Shown one piece after another: positions 56,285 to 64,000 of a DNA stretch of 64,000 bases; within the stretch, counting starts at the first letter, position 1; each line of letters opens with the position of its first letter. The translations under genes and the position numbers were made by a program. The DNA is from Phaeobacter sp. G2 (GTDB lineage: Bacteria > Pseudomonadota > Alphaproteobacteria > Rhodobacterales > Rhodobacteraceae): NCBI GenBank assembly GCA_025163595.1, contig CP104100.1:1364001-1428000 (forward strand), given 5' to 3'. Below the pieces are notes generated by a model, which saw only the letters and a list, made by a program, of their open reading frames with translations, had not been told where the DNA came from and did not search any database.

Positions 56285-56926
56285 TTATTCCCCAGCGGTG
56301 GGCAGAGATTGCTCAGCGGTCAGTGTTGTGGGGACAACGGCGCTTTCGACGTAGTCGCGATAGACGATCTGCGCATATTTGCCATCCAGCACCGAAGGGT
56401 GGCGTTTCAGGAAACCGCTTACTTCGGTGACGGTGCGGCGATTGCGGCGCTCCGGTTCCTGGGTCAGGATCAGCGGCTGGCTTTCCCCCTGCGACACCAT
56501 GGCCTCCAGGCGGCGGCGATCAATGCCACGGCTCACCAGGTGATTGACGGCAGCGCGGGCGCGGCGCAGGCCAAGCCGTTTGTTGTAGCTATTGCCGCCA
56601 ACGGCATCCGTGTGGCCATAGACCCGGAAGCGGACTTCGGGGAATTGCTTGATCCATGCCGCTTGGCGATCCAGCACCGCGCGGGCTTCACCATCCAGGC
56701 GGGCCTCATTAAAGCCAAAATTGATAGTGGTTGGCACTTCTTCGGCAAACCGTGCGGCCAGCTGAATGGCATATTCACCTTCGCCGCGCATCATCGCCGT
56801 GTTATTGGCGGTGGCTGCGCCCATCAGGCTGCTGTCCAGCGGTTCACCCGCCTGATTGTGGCTACAGGCTGTGGCGCTTAGGAACAGCCCCAGGATCGCT
56901 ACGCTTTTGATCATTTTCCCGGTCAT
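56285..56926 (-). CDS. OmpA-family lipoprotein of the tad locus
   Basis: The 213-residue protein has a signal peptide with Cys21 (SATAC), so it is probably an outer-membrane lipoprotein. An OmpA-type domain (about residues 70-180) contains FRVYGHTDAVGGNSYNKRLG and RRARAAVNHLVSRGI, followed by an ERRNRRT motif near the peptidoglycan site. The position between the secretin and cpaE is standard for Roseobacter tad loci. It may anchor the secretin complex to peptidoglycan. Met5 is another start. Confidence 0.87.
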   Translation of the reverse strand: MTGKMIKSVAILGLFLSATACSHNQAGEPLDSSLMGAATANNTAMMRGEGEYAIQLAARFAEEVPTTINFGFNEARLDGEARAVLDRQAAWIKQFPEVRFRVYGHTDAVGGNSYNKRLGLRRARAAVNHLVSRGIDRRRLEAMVSQGESQPLILTQEPERRNRRTVTEVSGFLKRHPSVLDGKYAQIVYRDYVESAVVPTTLTAEQSLPTAGE

Positions 56927-56934
56927 CCTTTGCT

Positions 56935-58326
56935 TTAGTCCATCACATAGCCGTAAGAGCCGTTGAAGTCTTGCTTGGCAACTTCACTGGCAGGGCCTTT
57001 TTGGGAATGAACCGTGCGGCCCAAGAGAAAGAGCTCGGACTCACTTGGGGGTTTGATGCGGTCGGTTGGCAGGCTCAGGGCCTCGCCACGGGTGGGGGTG
57101 ACCAGGTGGGCGCTGACAATAATCACCAGCTCTGTTTGATTACGCTGATAATCGGCGCTGCGGAACAGGGCGCCCAGCACTGGAACATCGCCAATCCACG
57201 GCACCTGTGAGGTCTGATCCAAAAAGTCATCCTGCACCAGCCCGGCAACAGCAAAGCTCTCACCGTCACGCAACTCGACTGTGGTCGATGTTTCGCGGCG
57301 CGAGAACGCGGCCACGTCAAGACCATTTGCGGTGATCGAGTTACTGGTATCAACCGCAGAAACAGCGGCCTTGAGCTCAAGATTGATCAGATCGCCATCC
57401 ACGACCCGTGGAACGAAGTTCAACTCGATACCAAAGGGTTTGAACTCGATGGAGACGGTGCCGCCATCCTGGGCGACGGGAATAGGATATTCGCCACCGG
57501 CAAGGAATTTGGCCTCTTGCCCGGAGAGGGCAGACAGGTTTGGCTCTGCCAGGGTGCGCACCACGCCTTTGCGTTCCAGGGCTTCCAGCAACAGGCCAAC
57601 CTGAAGTGATCCGACACCGAACTGAAAGGCAAGCGCCCCGGCAATGCCGTTTTTGACTTCGACGGGATTGCCGAGCCCATTGGTCCCTTGCAGCCATTGG
57701 CCGGTTTCACCAGAGGTGCCACTGCTGCCGCCGAGAGCAACCGAGGAATGCAGGGCTTTGGAAACGGAGCGCTGCATTTCAGCAAAGCGCACCTTTAGCA
57801 TGACCTGCTGCACACCGCCGACGTTCATCAGGTTGCTCACCCGTTCGGGGGCATAACGTTCGGCGAGATCCAGGGCACGTTGCAGACGTGCCGCACTGGA
57901 GACATTGCCGGACAGAACGATCCCGTCGTTTGCGGTACGCACTTCGATTTGCTCACCCGGCAGGATCTGGCGGAGGCGTTGTTTGAACTCCGAGACATCT
58001 GCAGCCACCCGTACATTTACATTGGTGATCAGCTTGCCCGAGGCATCCAGCAGGGTCAGGGTGGTCAGACCGGGGGATTTCCCCAGCACATAGATGGTGC
58101 GGTCGGACAGCGAAGAGATATCGGCGATATTGGGGTTGGCAATGCTCAGCTCGGCAAAGGGGTCATCGCTTTCGACCACCACGGCGCGGTTCATCGGCAC
58201 ATCCAAAGTAACAGAGGTGCCGCGTTTGACCACGCGCAACCCATTGGCCAGAGACGCCTCTGGCACAGCCATACAGAGCAACGATAGCCCAGTGAGAGCT
58301 GCCGCCATAAATCCACGAATTCTCAT
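56935..58326 (-). CDS. cpaC: Tad pilus secretin CpaC / RcpA
   Basis: The 463-residue outer-membrane secretin has a signal peptide, a BON-like/pilus-associated N-terminal domain (about 30-180) with PNIADISSLSDRTIYVLG, and a C-terminal secretin domain. The latter contains LSGQEAKFLAGGEYPIPV and VPWIGDVPVLGALFRS. The ring lets the Flp pilus cross the outer membrane. The start is the ATG at 58326, after a GGAAAGGCAGG-type site. It is followed by the OmpA gene after 8 bp. Confidence 0.94.
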   Translation of the reverse strand: MRIRGFMAAALTGLSLLCMAVPEASLANGLRVVKRGTSVTLDVPMNRAVVVESDDPFAELSIANPNIADISSLSDRTIYVLGKSPGLTTLTLLDASGKLITNVNVRVAADVSEFKQRLRQILPGEQIEVRTANDGIVLSGNVSSAARLQRALDLAERYAPERVSNLMNVGGVQQVMLKVRFAEMQRSVSKALHSSVALGGSSGTSGETGQWLQGTNGLGNPVEVKNGIAGALAFQFGVGSLQVGLLLEALERKGVVRTLAEPNLSALSGQEAKFLAGGEYPIPVAQDGGTVSIEFKPFGIELNFVPRVVDGDLINLELKAAVSAVDTSNSITANGLDVAAFSRRETSTTVELRDGESFAVAGLVQDDFLDQTSQVPWIGDVPVLGALFRSADYQRNQTELVIIVSAHLVTPTRGEALSLPTDRIKPPSESELFLLGRTVHSQKGPASEVAKQDFNGSYGYVMD

Positions 58327-58472
58327 GTGACCTGCCTTTCCGATCACGCCTCATTTTCGGGTCTTTTTGCCCGTTGTTTGGCTACACTCTGCGGCAATTT
58401 GCGAATTATTGCAAGAATCAAAGGCTTCTGGCGGAGAGTTACAGCTATTTCCCTGTGGGGCAGCGGCAACAG

Positions 58473-58503
58473 AAAAAAACGGGCCATCCCAAAGGACAGC
58501 CCG
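58473..58503 (-). terminator. Terminator between cpaB and cpaC
   Basis: On the minus strand CGGGC and GCCCG, with TCC/GGA inside, form a stem around a short loop, followed by TTTTTTT. It lies between the cpaB stop and the cpaC start, so it may attenuate transcription from the flp promoter into the downstream secretion genes. Confidence 0.65.
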
Positions 58504-58607
58504 GTGCTGGAGGTTAATTGGTTGAGAACACAGCCCTTCCCAAATCAACAGGCCTAAACGATCTGGCCGGAAGTCGCTGGTTTGGGCACTGCTTCTTGCA
58601 CTGCGCC

Positions 58608-59468
58608 TTAGTTGGTGCAGGGGATCGGGATTTCCACCACTTCAGCGCCACGGCGGGTGCGGATGGTGCAGACCCGTTTTTGTTCGACCGGCGCTGGCGC
58701 CAGTTGCTCCCCAAGGCCCAGAAGACTACGCTGGTTTACTTCGACAACCGAAGCCACAGTGTCATCACCGGCGCCAACCAAAGATAGTGACAGGCGCCCG
58801 GTGGTCTGGGCCTGTGCCAATGCGGCCACCTGTTCTGGCTGCACCGCTACGGTCACCGTGCGGGCAATTGTGGCTCCGTTGATTTCGCTGCTGGCGCTTT
58901 GGTCCACTGCAATCAATTCGATGCTGGGTTCAATAAGCCGGGTGATCTCTTGCCCGCCGCGATTTGCTCCATGCTGCACGCTGCCGGTCCAGTAGACATC
59001 CACATGGTCGCCGGGACGCAGGAATCCAGACACACCTGAGGACACATCAACGCTGATGGCAAAAGCCCGCATGCCGCGGCGCAACTGCGATGTAATGCCG
59101 GCATCCTGACCAGGATTGGTCAGCTTGGCTGCCAGCAGGGCCTCATCCTTTTCCATGGTCCGCAACACCACCCGCAGATCACCAGGATTGGCCGGGGGGA
59201 ACAGGGCTTCCAGCGAGGTAAAGGCACCTTCGGGGATAGATTCACTGGGCCAACGCACCTTGCGCACCAGGTCTTTGGTCAGCCGCTCGCCGTATTTCAA
59301 CTGGCTGTTGGCCACAAAAACGTCTGTGGTTGGGATCACTTCGCCACGATTGGCGCGTTCCCGGGCAAGTTCGTTCTGGTAGGCGGAGATGTAGTTCTTT
59401 GCCATCATCACAGCGCCGCCAGCGAGGGCGACCCCGACAATAAGGACTAATCCAAATACTGCGCGCAT
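58608..59468 (-). CDS. cpaB: Tad pilus assembly protein CpaB / RcpC
   Basis: The 286-residue protein has an N-terminal membrane segment (VLIVGVALAGGAVMMA) and a SAF domain at about 45-110. A later domain contains GDHVDVYWTGSVQHG. CpaB/RcpC proteins stabilise the secretin in the periplasm. The C terminus has two cysteines (CTIRTRRGAEVVEIPIPC). GAAAGG lies about 8 bases before the start. It follows the two flp genes. Confidence 0.92.
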   Translation of the reverse strand: MRAVFGLVLIVGVALAGGAVMMAKNYISAYQNELARERANRGEVIPTTDVFVANSQLKYGERLTKDLVRKVRWPSESIPEGAFTSLEALFPPANPGDLRVVLRTMEKDEALLAAKLTNPGQDAGITSQLRRGMRAFAISVDVSSGVSGFLRPGDHVDVYWTGSVQHGANRGGQEITRLIEPSIELIAVDQSASSEINGATIARTVTVAVQPEQVAALAQAQTTGRLSLSLVGAGDDTVASVVEVNQRSLLGLGEQLAPAPVEQKRVCTIRTRRGAEVVEIPIPCTN

Positions 59469-59578
59469 TGTGTGACCTTTCTCTTTTGGAACCGGCTCTA
59501 GCCAAGGGCAGAACCGGTAAGGTGATAAGTCTTACAGTGACAAAAGTGCAGCCCTTTGGCCTGGCCAATGGGGGTGCG

Positions 59579-59755
59579 TTAGCTGAAGTCCCAGTTTGAC
59601 AGGTACTCGATCACCGCGTCTGTAAAGCTCAGAGTGCCATCAAGCATCGAGTTGAAAGCGAACATTGTTAAGCCAATTATTCCCGCGGTCAGCACGACCC
59701 AGTCAACAGTTACAGCGCCGTCGTCGCTAGCTATAAACAACCAAATTTTCTTCAT
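59579..59755 (-). CDS. Second, very short Flp-like pilin
   Basis: A 58-residue protein beginning MKKIWLFIASDDGAVTVDWV. It shares DxGAVTVDWVVLTA with the main Flp at 59854-60051, so the prepilin peptidase should cut after the Gly before AVTVD. The hydrophobic stretch runs to about residue 35, and the tail has acidic and aromatic residues. It differs from the first pilin in everything outside the motif. It lies between flp and cpaB in the same direction and is probably a minor pilin or a second major pilin. Confidence 0.85.
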   Translation of the reverse strand: MKKIWLFIASDDGAVTVDWVVLTAGIIGLTMFAFNSMLDGTLSFTDAVIEYLSNWDFS

Positions 59756-59785
59756 TTAACCCTCGCTCATATGTAGCTTCGGGAA

Positions 59786-59817
59786 GGGGCCGCGCCCTTT
59801 TGCAAAGACACGGCCCC
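59786..59817 (-). other. Hairpin between the two flp genes
   Basis: GGGGCCG and CGGCCCC pair, with partial extension inward, around a loop rich in A and T. There is no T run, so it probably stabilises or processes the flp mRNA, which is expected to be abundant. Confidence 0.5.
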
Positions 59818-59853
59818 AAGCAATCGTCGATAATACTAGCGCGCTAAGGTCAA

Positions 59854-60051
59854 TTACTGACCAGCAACACCAATAGTATCAGTTTTGCCGCTCAGGTAGG
59901 CGCTGGTGTCTGCGGTCAGGTTGCCGGAACCAGTTTCGATCGCGGTATAAGCAGCGCCAGCCAGGGCACAAACAGCAGCGGTCAGAACAACCCAGTCAAC
60001 AGTCACGGCGCCAGAGTCGTCTTTGCGGAAGTTTTTGATGAATTTGATCAT
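59854..60051 (-). CDS. flp: Flp-type major pilin
   Basis: The 65-residue prepilin begins MIKFIKNFRKDDSG, then AVTVDWVVLTA, with cleavage expected after the Gly. In most Flp pilins the fifth and sixth residues of the mature form are Glu-Tyr; here they are Asp-Trp. The hydrophobic part runs to about residue 40 and a Gly/Ser/Thr-rich tail follows. GGAGGG lies 8 bases upstream of the ATG at 60051. The longer open frame from 60210 is not coding. It is first in the tad unit. Confidence 0.93.
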   Translation of the reverse strand: MIKFIKNFRKDDSGAVTVDWVVLTAAVCALAGAAYTAIETGSGNLTADTSAYLSGKTDTIGVAGQ

Positions 60052-60410
60052 TGTATTGTCCCTCCAGGGATATCTAAGGTTTTGCGTTACCCGGCGACGT
60101 CGTTTCAGGGTCTGTCTCTCTCTCTCACCGACCCTGTGTCGCTTGGATGAATACATATAGCCGGGAGAGCATGGCAGGAATTGGGCCGGATTCTGAAAAT
60201 CGCTGCCCAATTTTAACTTTTTGGCAAGATCGCAGGTAAGTGTCTGTAATGGAACAATTTAAGAATTTACTCTTTGTCAATCCTCGGGGCTTTGCTGGGG
60301 CGGTTGGCGGCAAATATGGCGAAACTGCCAGATTTGCGGCGGTAAAACTGGCTTTTTGCGCCGGGATCGGTGAGTCTGCCGGAAAAAAGACCTAAGTTTT
60401 GAGCGGTGAA
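60052..60410. other. Divergent spacer between flp and the transglycosylase gene
   Basis: No gene is seen. The spacer is AT-rich around 60205-60280 (CAATTTTAACTTTTTGGC and AATTTAAGAATTTACTC) and must carry the strong flp promoter. I did not find a full TTAA-N7-TTAA CtrA site or a sigma-54 promoter. Confidence 0.4.
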
Positions 60411-61277
60411 ATGACCAAGAGATCTCTATTGGGGATGACATTTATCATTGCCCCCCTGGTTCTGGCCCTCGGGGTGGCAGAGATCGCTGCCCAACAGAGT
60501 GATGCGGGCAGACCAAGGAACGTGCCGCAGCCTTTTCCAACCTTTGAAGCCAGACGCGTTGCTGCGCCCAAGCCCGGCACACCGCCAAAGATCACCATTC
60601 AGATCCAGGAACCGCAGACGGCGCCTGCGACCGGTTCTGCTGACGCACCGCAGGCCGCAACCAGTGCAGCTGCTGCACCGGGGGAGATTGGCCGCTATGG
60701 CTGGTTCTGGCAGCGGGTTCCAACCGGGATCGCGGGGGAGCCGACGCACAATCGCCTGGAGCTGGCGTTGACGGCGCTCAGGACCGCACCAACCCCGGTT
60801 TCCGCACCTGGCTTGCAGCTGATGCAGCAAATCATCCAGGAACAGGCCGTGCCCATCTTGATTGCCTCAGCGGATAGCCAGGTGTCCCCGGCGCTGGTGC
60901 TGGCGGTGATCGCGGTGGAATCCGCAGGTAAGGCAGAGGCGGTGAGCAGCGCCGGGGCAGAGGGGCTGATGCAGCTGATGCCGGATACCGCAGCGCGCTT
61001 TGGCGTGTCGGATGCTTTGATGGCGGATCAAAACATCAGTGGCGGCATCCAATACCTGGATTGGCTGCTTGACGAATTTTCCGGGGACGCGGTTCTGGCG
61101 CTGGCGGGGTATAACGCAGGCGAAGGGGCAGTACGGGCCCATCAAGGCGTGCCACCCTTTGCCGAAACCCGTGACTATGTGCCCAAGGTGCTTGCGGCCT
61201 ATCAAGTGGCCCGGGCGCTGTGCCTGACACCGCCAGAGCTGATCAGCGATGGCTGTGTGTTTCGACCGGTGAAATGA
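60411..61277 (+). CDS. Lytic transglycosylase (SLT domain)
   Basis: The roughly 288-residue protein has an N-terminal signal segment (MTKRSLLGMTFIIAPLVLAL), a Pro/Ala-rich spacer (about 35-95) and a C-terminal SLT catalytic domain. The catalytic Glu is in VIAVESAGKAEAVSS, and GLMQLMPDTAARFGV and LALAGYNAGEGAV are the other family motifs. It cuts peptidoglycan and may open the wall for the pilus. It is divergent from flp. The ATG at 60411 is chosen over an in-frame TTG 12 bases earlier. Confidence 0.9.
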   Translation: MTKRSLLGMTFIIAPLVLALGVAEIAAQQSDAGRPRNVPQPFPTFEARRVAAPKPGTPPKITIQIQEPQTAPATGSADAPQAATSAAAAPGEIGRYGWFWQRVPTGIAGEPTHNRLELALTALRTAPTPVSAPGLQLMQQIIQEQAVPILIASADSQVSPALVLAVIAVESAGKAEAVSSAGAEGLMQLMPDTAARFGVSDALMADQNISGGIQYLDWLLDEFSGDAVLALAGYNAGEGAVRAHQGVPPFAETRDYVPKVLAAYQVARALCLTPPELISDGCVFRPVK

Positions 61278-61448
61278 CGGCGAGAACCGTTTGAGAGAGC
61301 CTCGGCAGGCTAATCAGCGGTCCGATCAGCGGTCGCCGGTCGATGGACAGGGGCTGCAGATCCTACCGGAAGCAATCGCAGCCGTTTGTGCAGCGATCTG
61401 GCGCGCAGGCACTCATCACCAGCAGGCTTAAAAATAGCAAAGGCCCCA

Positions 61449-61473
61449 CAAAAAACGGGGCCACATGGCCCCG
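61449..61473 (-). terminator. Terminator of the desaturase gene
   Basis: On the minus strand CGGGGCCA and TGGCCCCG pair around a 2-base loop, followed by TTTTTTG. It lies 30 bp after the desaturase stop. Confidence 0.85.
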
Positions 61474-61502
61474 CATGATGGATGTGCCATCTGATTGGGC
61501 GT

Positions 61503-62537
61503 TTACCCGTAAAGGGCCCGCGCCTGCGAGAACGACAGCAGGCGTTTGCTGTTTTCATCCCACAAATGCAGGCGAGCGCAGGCCAGGCTTTCGCGGATGG
61601 TCAGCCGGTTTTTCATCGCCAGCTCGGAATGATCCTTAATCACCTCGGTGAGACGGTAAAAGGGGATACGGCTATAGAGATGATGGACCTGGTGAATGCC
61701 AATATTGGCCGTGAACCATTGCAAGACCGCTGGCAGGACATAGTAAGAGCTGCCATTGAGCGCCGCATCATGCAGTTGCCAATCGCCGGCGTTTTCCCAG
61801 TGGGTGGTTTCAAACTGGTGCTGCACGTAGAACAGCCAGACACCTGCGGTGGCCGCCAGAATGGTCGAGGGCAGGAAGATCAGCAACAGCGGCAACAGGC
61901 CACCAAAGTACCAGATCGCGCCCAGAGCCGCCAGAATGGCCAGGTTGGTGCCCATGGCACTGGTCCAATAGCGCAGGCTGTTCATCAGACCCAGCGGGAT
62001 GCGGTTTTGCAGAAGGAACAGGTAGCTTGGCCCCAGGCCAAACAGTGTGAACGGGCTGCGATAGACCCGGTAGTGCAACTTACCAAAAGGCGACAGCGCC
62101 TGATACTCCGCCACGGTGAGTGTGTGCACATCCCCCATGCCACGCTTGTCGAGATTGCCCGCAGCGCTGTGGTGCTCAGAATGGGTCCGGCGCCAGACAT
62201 CATAGGGGGTGAGGGTCAAAACTCCCAAGATCCGGCCAACCCAGTCGCTCAACTGTCGATTTTTGAAAAAGGCACCATGGCCGCAGTCGTGTTGGATTGT
62301 GAACAGGCGCAGCAAAAAGGCAGCATTTACCACCGAGATCGCAAAAGCCAGCCAGTAGCTGTATGACAAAGCCCACCACGCCAGCGCCCAAAGCAGGAAG
62401 AACGGTATCGCGCTGACCCCCAGTTCAAAGCCGCTGCGCAGCTCGTTGGGCTCGCGATATTTTGCCAAAATCTTCACCCAATCGCGCGAAGACCGCTCAG
62501 GAGACTGCGGTTTGGGAAGGTCATTGGAGTTTGTCAT
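61503..62537 (-). CDS. Membrane fatty acid desaturase
   Basis: The 344-residue protein has four to six hydrophobic segments and the three histidine boxes of di-iron desaturases: HDCGHGAFF (about 87), HSEHHSAAGN (about 123) and HQVHHLYSRIPFYRL near residue 288. It introduces a double bond into membrane lipid acyl chains; whether it is delta-12-like or another position cannot be read from sequence. The ATG at 62537 begins a charged N terminus. It stands alone, and its own terminator follows. Confidence 0.9.
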   Translation of the reverse strand: MTNSNDLPKPQSPERSSRDWVKILAKYREPNELRSGFELGVSAIPFFLLWALAWWALSYSYWLAFAISVVNAAFLLRLFTIQHDCGHGAFFKNRQLSDWVGRILGVLTLTPYDVWRRTHSEHHSAAGNLDKRGMGDVHTLTVAEYQALSPFGKLHYRVYRSPFTLFGLGPSYLFLLQNRIPLGLMNSLRYWTSAMGTNLAILAALGAIWYFGGLLPLLLIFLPSTILAATAGVWLFYVQHQFETTHWENAGDWQLHDAALNGSSYYVLPAVLQWFTANIGIHQVHHLYSRIPFYRLTEVIKDHSELAMKNRLTIRESLACARLHLWDENSKRLLSFSQARALYG

Positions 62538-62845
62538 GCGCCTGCCGTGTTTTTTGAATATGTGCCTTCGGATAAACTACCTGTGTCGCTTGGCAAGTTA
62601 ATTTTGCCCGCAATGTGTTCACAGCGACTTTATGCCGTCGAAAAAGGCGCATTAAAAACGACATACCCAGCATTTTTTCTGCTCTGCTCCAAAGACCCCT
62701 TGCCTTACGTCAAGGTCAGGTTTTGCGCCAGCATACTCGCCTTTAGGTCCTGTCGAGAATCGAAAAGGGCTCATCTCAAAATGAGACGAGCCCTTTCTAA
62801 CAAAGCGGTCCCTCACCAAAGCGCGGAATGACAGACCCTTTGGGC
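62538..62845. other. AT-rich spacer with a terminator
   Basis: No gene is seen. The part at 62560-62720 is AT-rich and probably holds the desaturase promoter. Confidence 0.45.
62764..62796 (-). terminator. Terminator after scoB
   Basis: A 15-bp stem AAAGGGCTCATCTCA/TGAGACGAGCCCTTT with one mismatch and an AAA loop is followed on the minus strand by TTTTCG. It lies 50 bp after the scoB stop. Confidence 0.8.
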
Positions 62846-63475
62846 TTAGTTGACGATGGTGGCCTGGGTGGCGGCGCGCAGCTCTTCCTCAGAGACTCCA
62901 TCGGCGCATTCAACGATTTTCAAGCCGCCTTCAACCACATCCAGCACACCAAGATTGGTGATGATGCGGTCGACAACTTTCTGACCGGTCAGGGGCAGGG
63001 TGCAGCTTTTCAGCACCTTGCTGTCGCCATGTTTGTTGGTGTGATCCATGACCACCACAACGCGGCCAACGCCAGCCACCAGATCCATGGCGCCGCCCAT
63101 GCCTTTGACCAGCTTGCCCGGGATCATCCAGTTTGCCAGATCGCCGTTTTCGGCCACTTCCATCGCGCCCAGGATGGCCATGGCGATCTTGCCGCCGCGG
63201 ATCATCGCAAAGCTCTGCGCGGAATCAAAATAGGCGGTCTGCGGCAGCTCGGTGATGGTCTGCTTGCCGGCATTGATCAGATCGGCGTCCTCTTCTCCGT
63301 CAAAAGGGAAGGGGCCCATGCCCAGCATGCCGTTTTCCGACTGAAGCGTCACTTCGACACCTTCGGGGATATAGTTGGAGACCAGGGTCGGGATACCGAT
63401 GCCGAGGTTCACATACCAGCCGTCCTGCAGTTCCAGCGCTGCGCGGGCGGCCATTTGATTGCGGTCCCATGCCAT
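62846..63475 (-). CDS. scoB: 3-oxoacid CoA-transferase subunit B
   Basis: The 209-residue subunit moves CoA from succinyl-CoA to acetoacetate or a related 3-oxoacid. The catalytic Glu is in [13 protein letters not shown] around residue 46, and [16 protein letters not shown] and [16 protein letters not shown] are conserved. It pairs with subunit A, whose stop is 3 bp upstream. The heterodimer acts in ketone-body or short-chain oxoacid use. The exact substrate (succinyl-CoA or acetyl-CoA as donor) is not decided by the sequence. Confidence 0.93.
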   Translation of the reverse strand: MAWDRNQMAARAALELQDGWYVNLGIGIPTLVSNYIPEGVEVTLQSENGMLGMGPFPFDGEEDADLINAGKQTITELPQTAYFDSAQSFAMIRGGKIAMAILGAMEVAENGDLANWMIPGKLVKGMGGAMDLVAGVGRVVVVMDHTNKHGDSKVLKSCTLPLTGQKVVDRIITNLGVLDVVEGGLKIVECADGVSEEELRAATQATIVN

Positions 63476-63478
63476 GGA

Positions 63479-64000
63479 TCAGGCCTCCTTCTGGCGCACA
63501 GTGCGCTGTTCGATGCGTTTCTCGTGATCGCCTTTGATGATGCGATGCACATAGATGCCGGGCAGGTGAATGCTGTCGGGCTCCAGGCTGCCCGTGGGCA
63601 CGATCTCTTCGACTTCAACAATGCAAACCTTGCCACAGGTGGCGGCAGGCGCGTTAAAGTTGCGCGCGGTCTTGCGGAACACCAGATTGCCGGTTTCGTC
63701 AGCTTTCCAGGCCTTTACGATGGCGAGATCGGCAAAAATGCCCTCTTCCATGATATAGGTCTCAGGCTGGCCGTCGGCGCCGGTGGGAAAATCCTTGTGC
63801 TCTTTGCCCTCGGCAATCACGGTGCCCACACCGGTCTTGGTGTAGAACCCGGGAATGCCAGCACCACCGGCACGCATGCGCTCAGCCAGGGTGCCTTGCG
63901 GGTTGAATTCCAGCTCCAGCTCATTGCTGAGATACTGACGCATAAATTCAGCGTTTTCCCCCACATAAGAAGAGATCATCTTCTTGACCTGTTTGGTCTG
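63479..64000 (-). CDS. scoA: 3-oxoacid CoA-transferase subunit A, partial
   Basis: The gene's 5' part lies beyond the window; about 173 C-terminal residues are visible, open to the last base. [38 protein letters not shown] and [17 protein letters not shown] are the conserved blocks of SCOT subunit A. The stop is three bases before scoB, so the two are one operon. No sign of damage. Confidence 0.9.
   Translation of the reverse strand, partial: QTKQVKKMISSYVGENAEFMRQYLSNELELEFNPQGTLAERMRAGGAGIPGFYTKTGVGTVIAEGKEHKDFPTGADGQPETYIMEEGIFADLAIVKAWKADETGNLVFRKTARNFNAPAATCGKVCIVEVEEIVPTGSLEPDSIHLPGIYVHRIIKGDHEKRIEQRTVRQKEA

Noticed and set aside
1..64000. CRISPR arrays, insertion sequences and prophage
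   Set aside because: No regular spacer arrays, transposases, terminal inverted repeats or phage structural genes were found.

Overview
The window is a GC-rich stretch of chromosome from an alphaproteobacterium of the Rhodobacterales, most likely a marine Roseobacter-group member. This rests on gene content and order: ruvCAB followed by ybgC-tolQRAB-pal-cpoB-tilS-ftsH, fhs near folD, xerC next to a DUF484 gene, a fused epimerase/DoxX-like protein, phosphatidylcholine synthase, a group III truncated haemoglobin, DUF1127, and Flp pilins carrying a VDW motif. No phage, insertion sequence, CRISPR array, rRNA or tRNA was recognised. Genus assignment is inference. Layout: 1-12.5 kb starts with the 3' end of a DUF697/YcjF-like gene, then a 590-bp spacer with three DnaA-box-like sequences spaced exactly 21 bp apart. 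A truncated haemoglobin, a VIT-family metal transporter, an epimerase fusion, a DUF2269 protein, ileS, ogt, pcs, a methyltransferase, xerC and DUF484 follow. From 12.8 to 22.3 kb lie fsa, priA, a serralysin-type metalloprotease with calcium-binding repeats, a YeeE/YedE sulfur transporter, an MFS transporter, prmA and two small unknown genes. From 22.6 to 36 kb lies the ruvC-ruvA-ruvB resolvasome, then the Tol-Pal envelope system with tilS and ftsH. From 36 to 46 kb come a MOSC protein, the one-carbon genes fhs and folD with a chorismate mutase between them, a membrane-anchored LytTR regulator opposite two small membrane proteins, and a MarR regulator opposite an EmrB/QacA-type exporter with a clear palindromic operator between them. 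From 45.5 to 61.3 kb is a Flp (Tad) pilus region on the minus strand. In transcription order it has flp, a second 58-residue Flp-like gene, cpaB, cpaC, ompA, cpaE, cpaF, tadB, tadC, two tadD-type lipoproteins and the prepilin peptidase cpaA. It is flanked by a PAS chemoreceptor, an AAA+ ATPase overlapping a secreted protein of unknown function, and a lytic transglycosylase. The window ends with a fatty acid desaturase and a 3-oxoacid CoA-transferase whose A subunit runs off the edge. The most notable points are the DnaA-box array, the short second Flp gene and the pilins' Asp-Trp version of the Flp motif, the CpaE P-loop without its usual lysine, the AAA+/secreted-protein pair beside the pilus genes, the LytTR membrane module, and several intergenic perfect hairpins and short tandem repeats. 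I do not see a clearly new multi-gene system. The AAA+/secreted-protein pair beside the pilus locus is the best candidate for unrecognised function.
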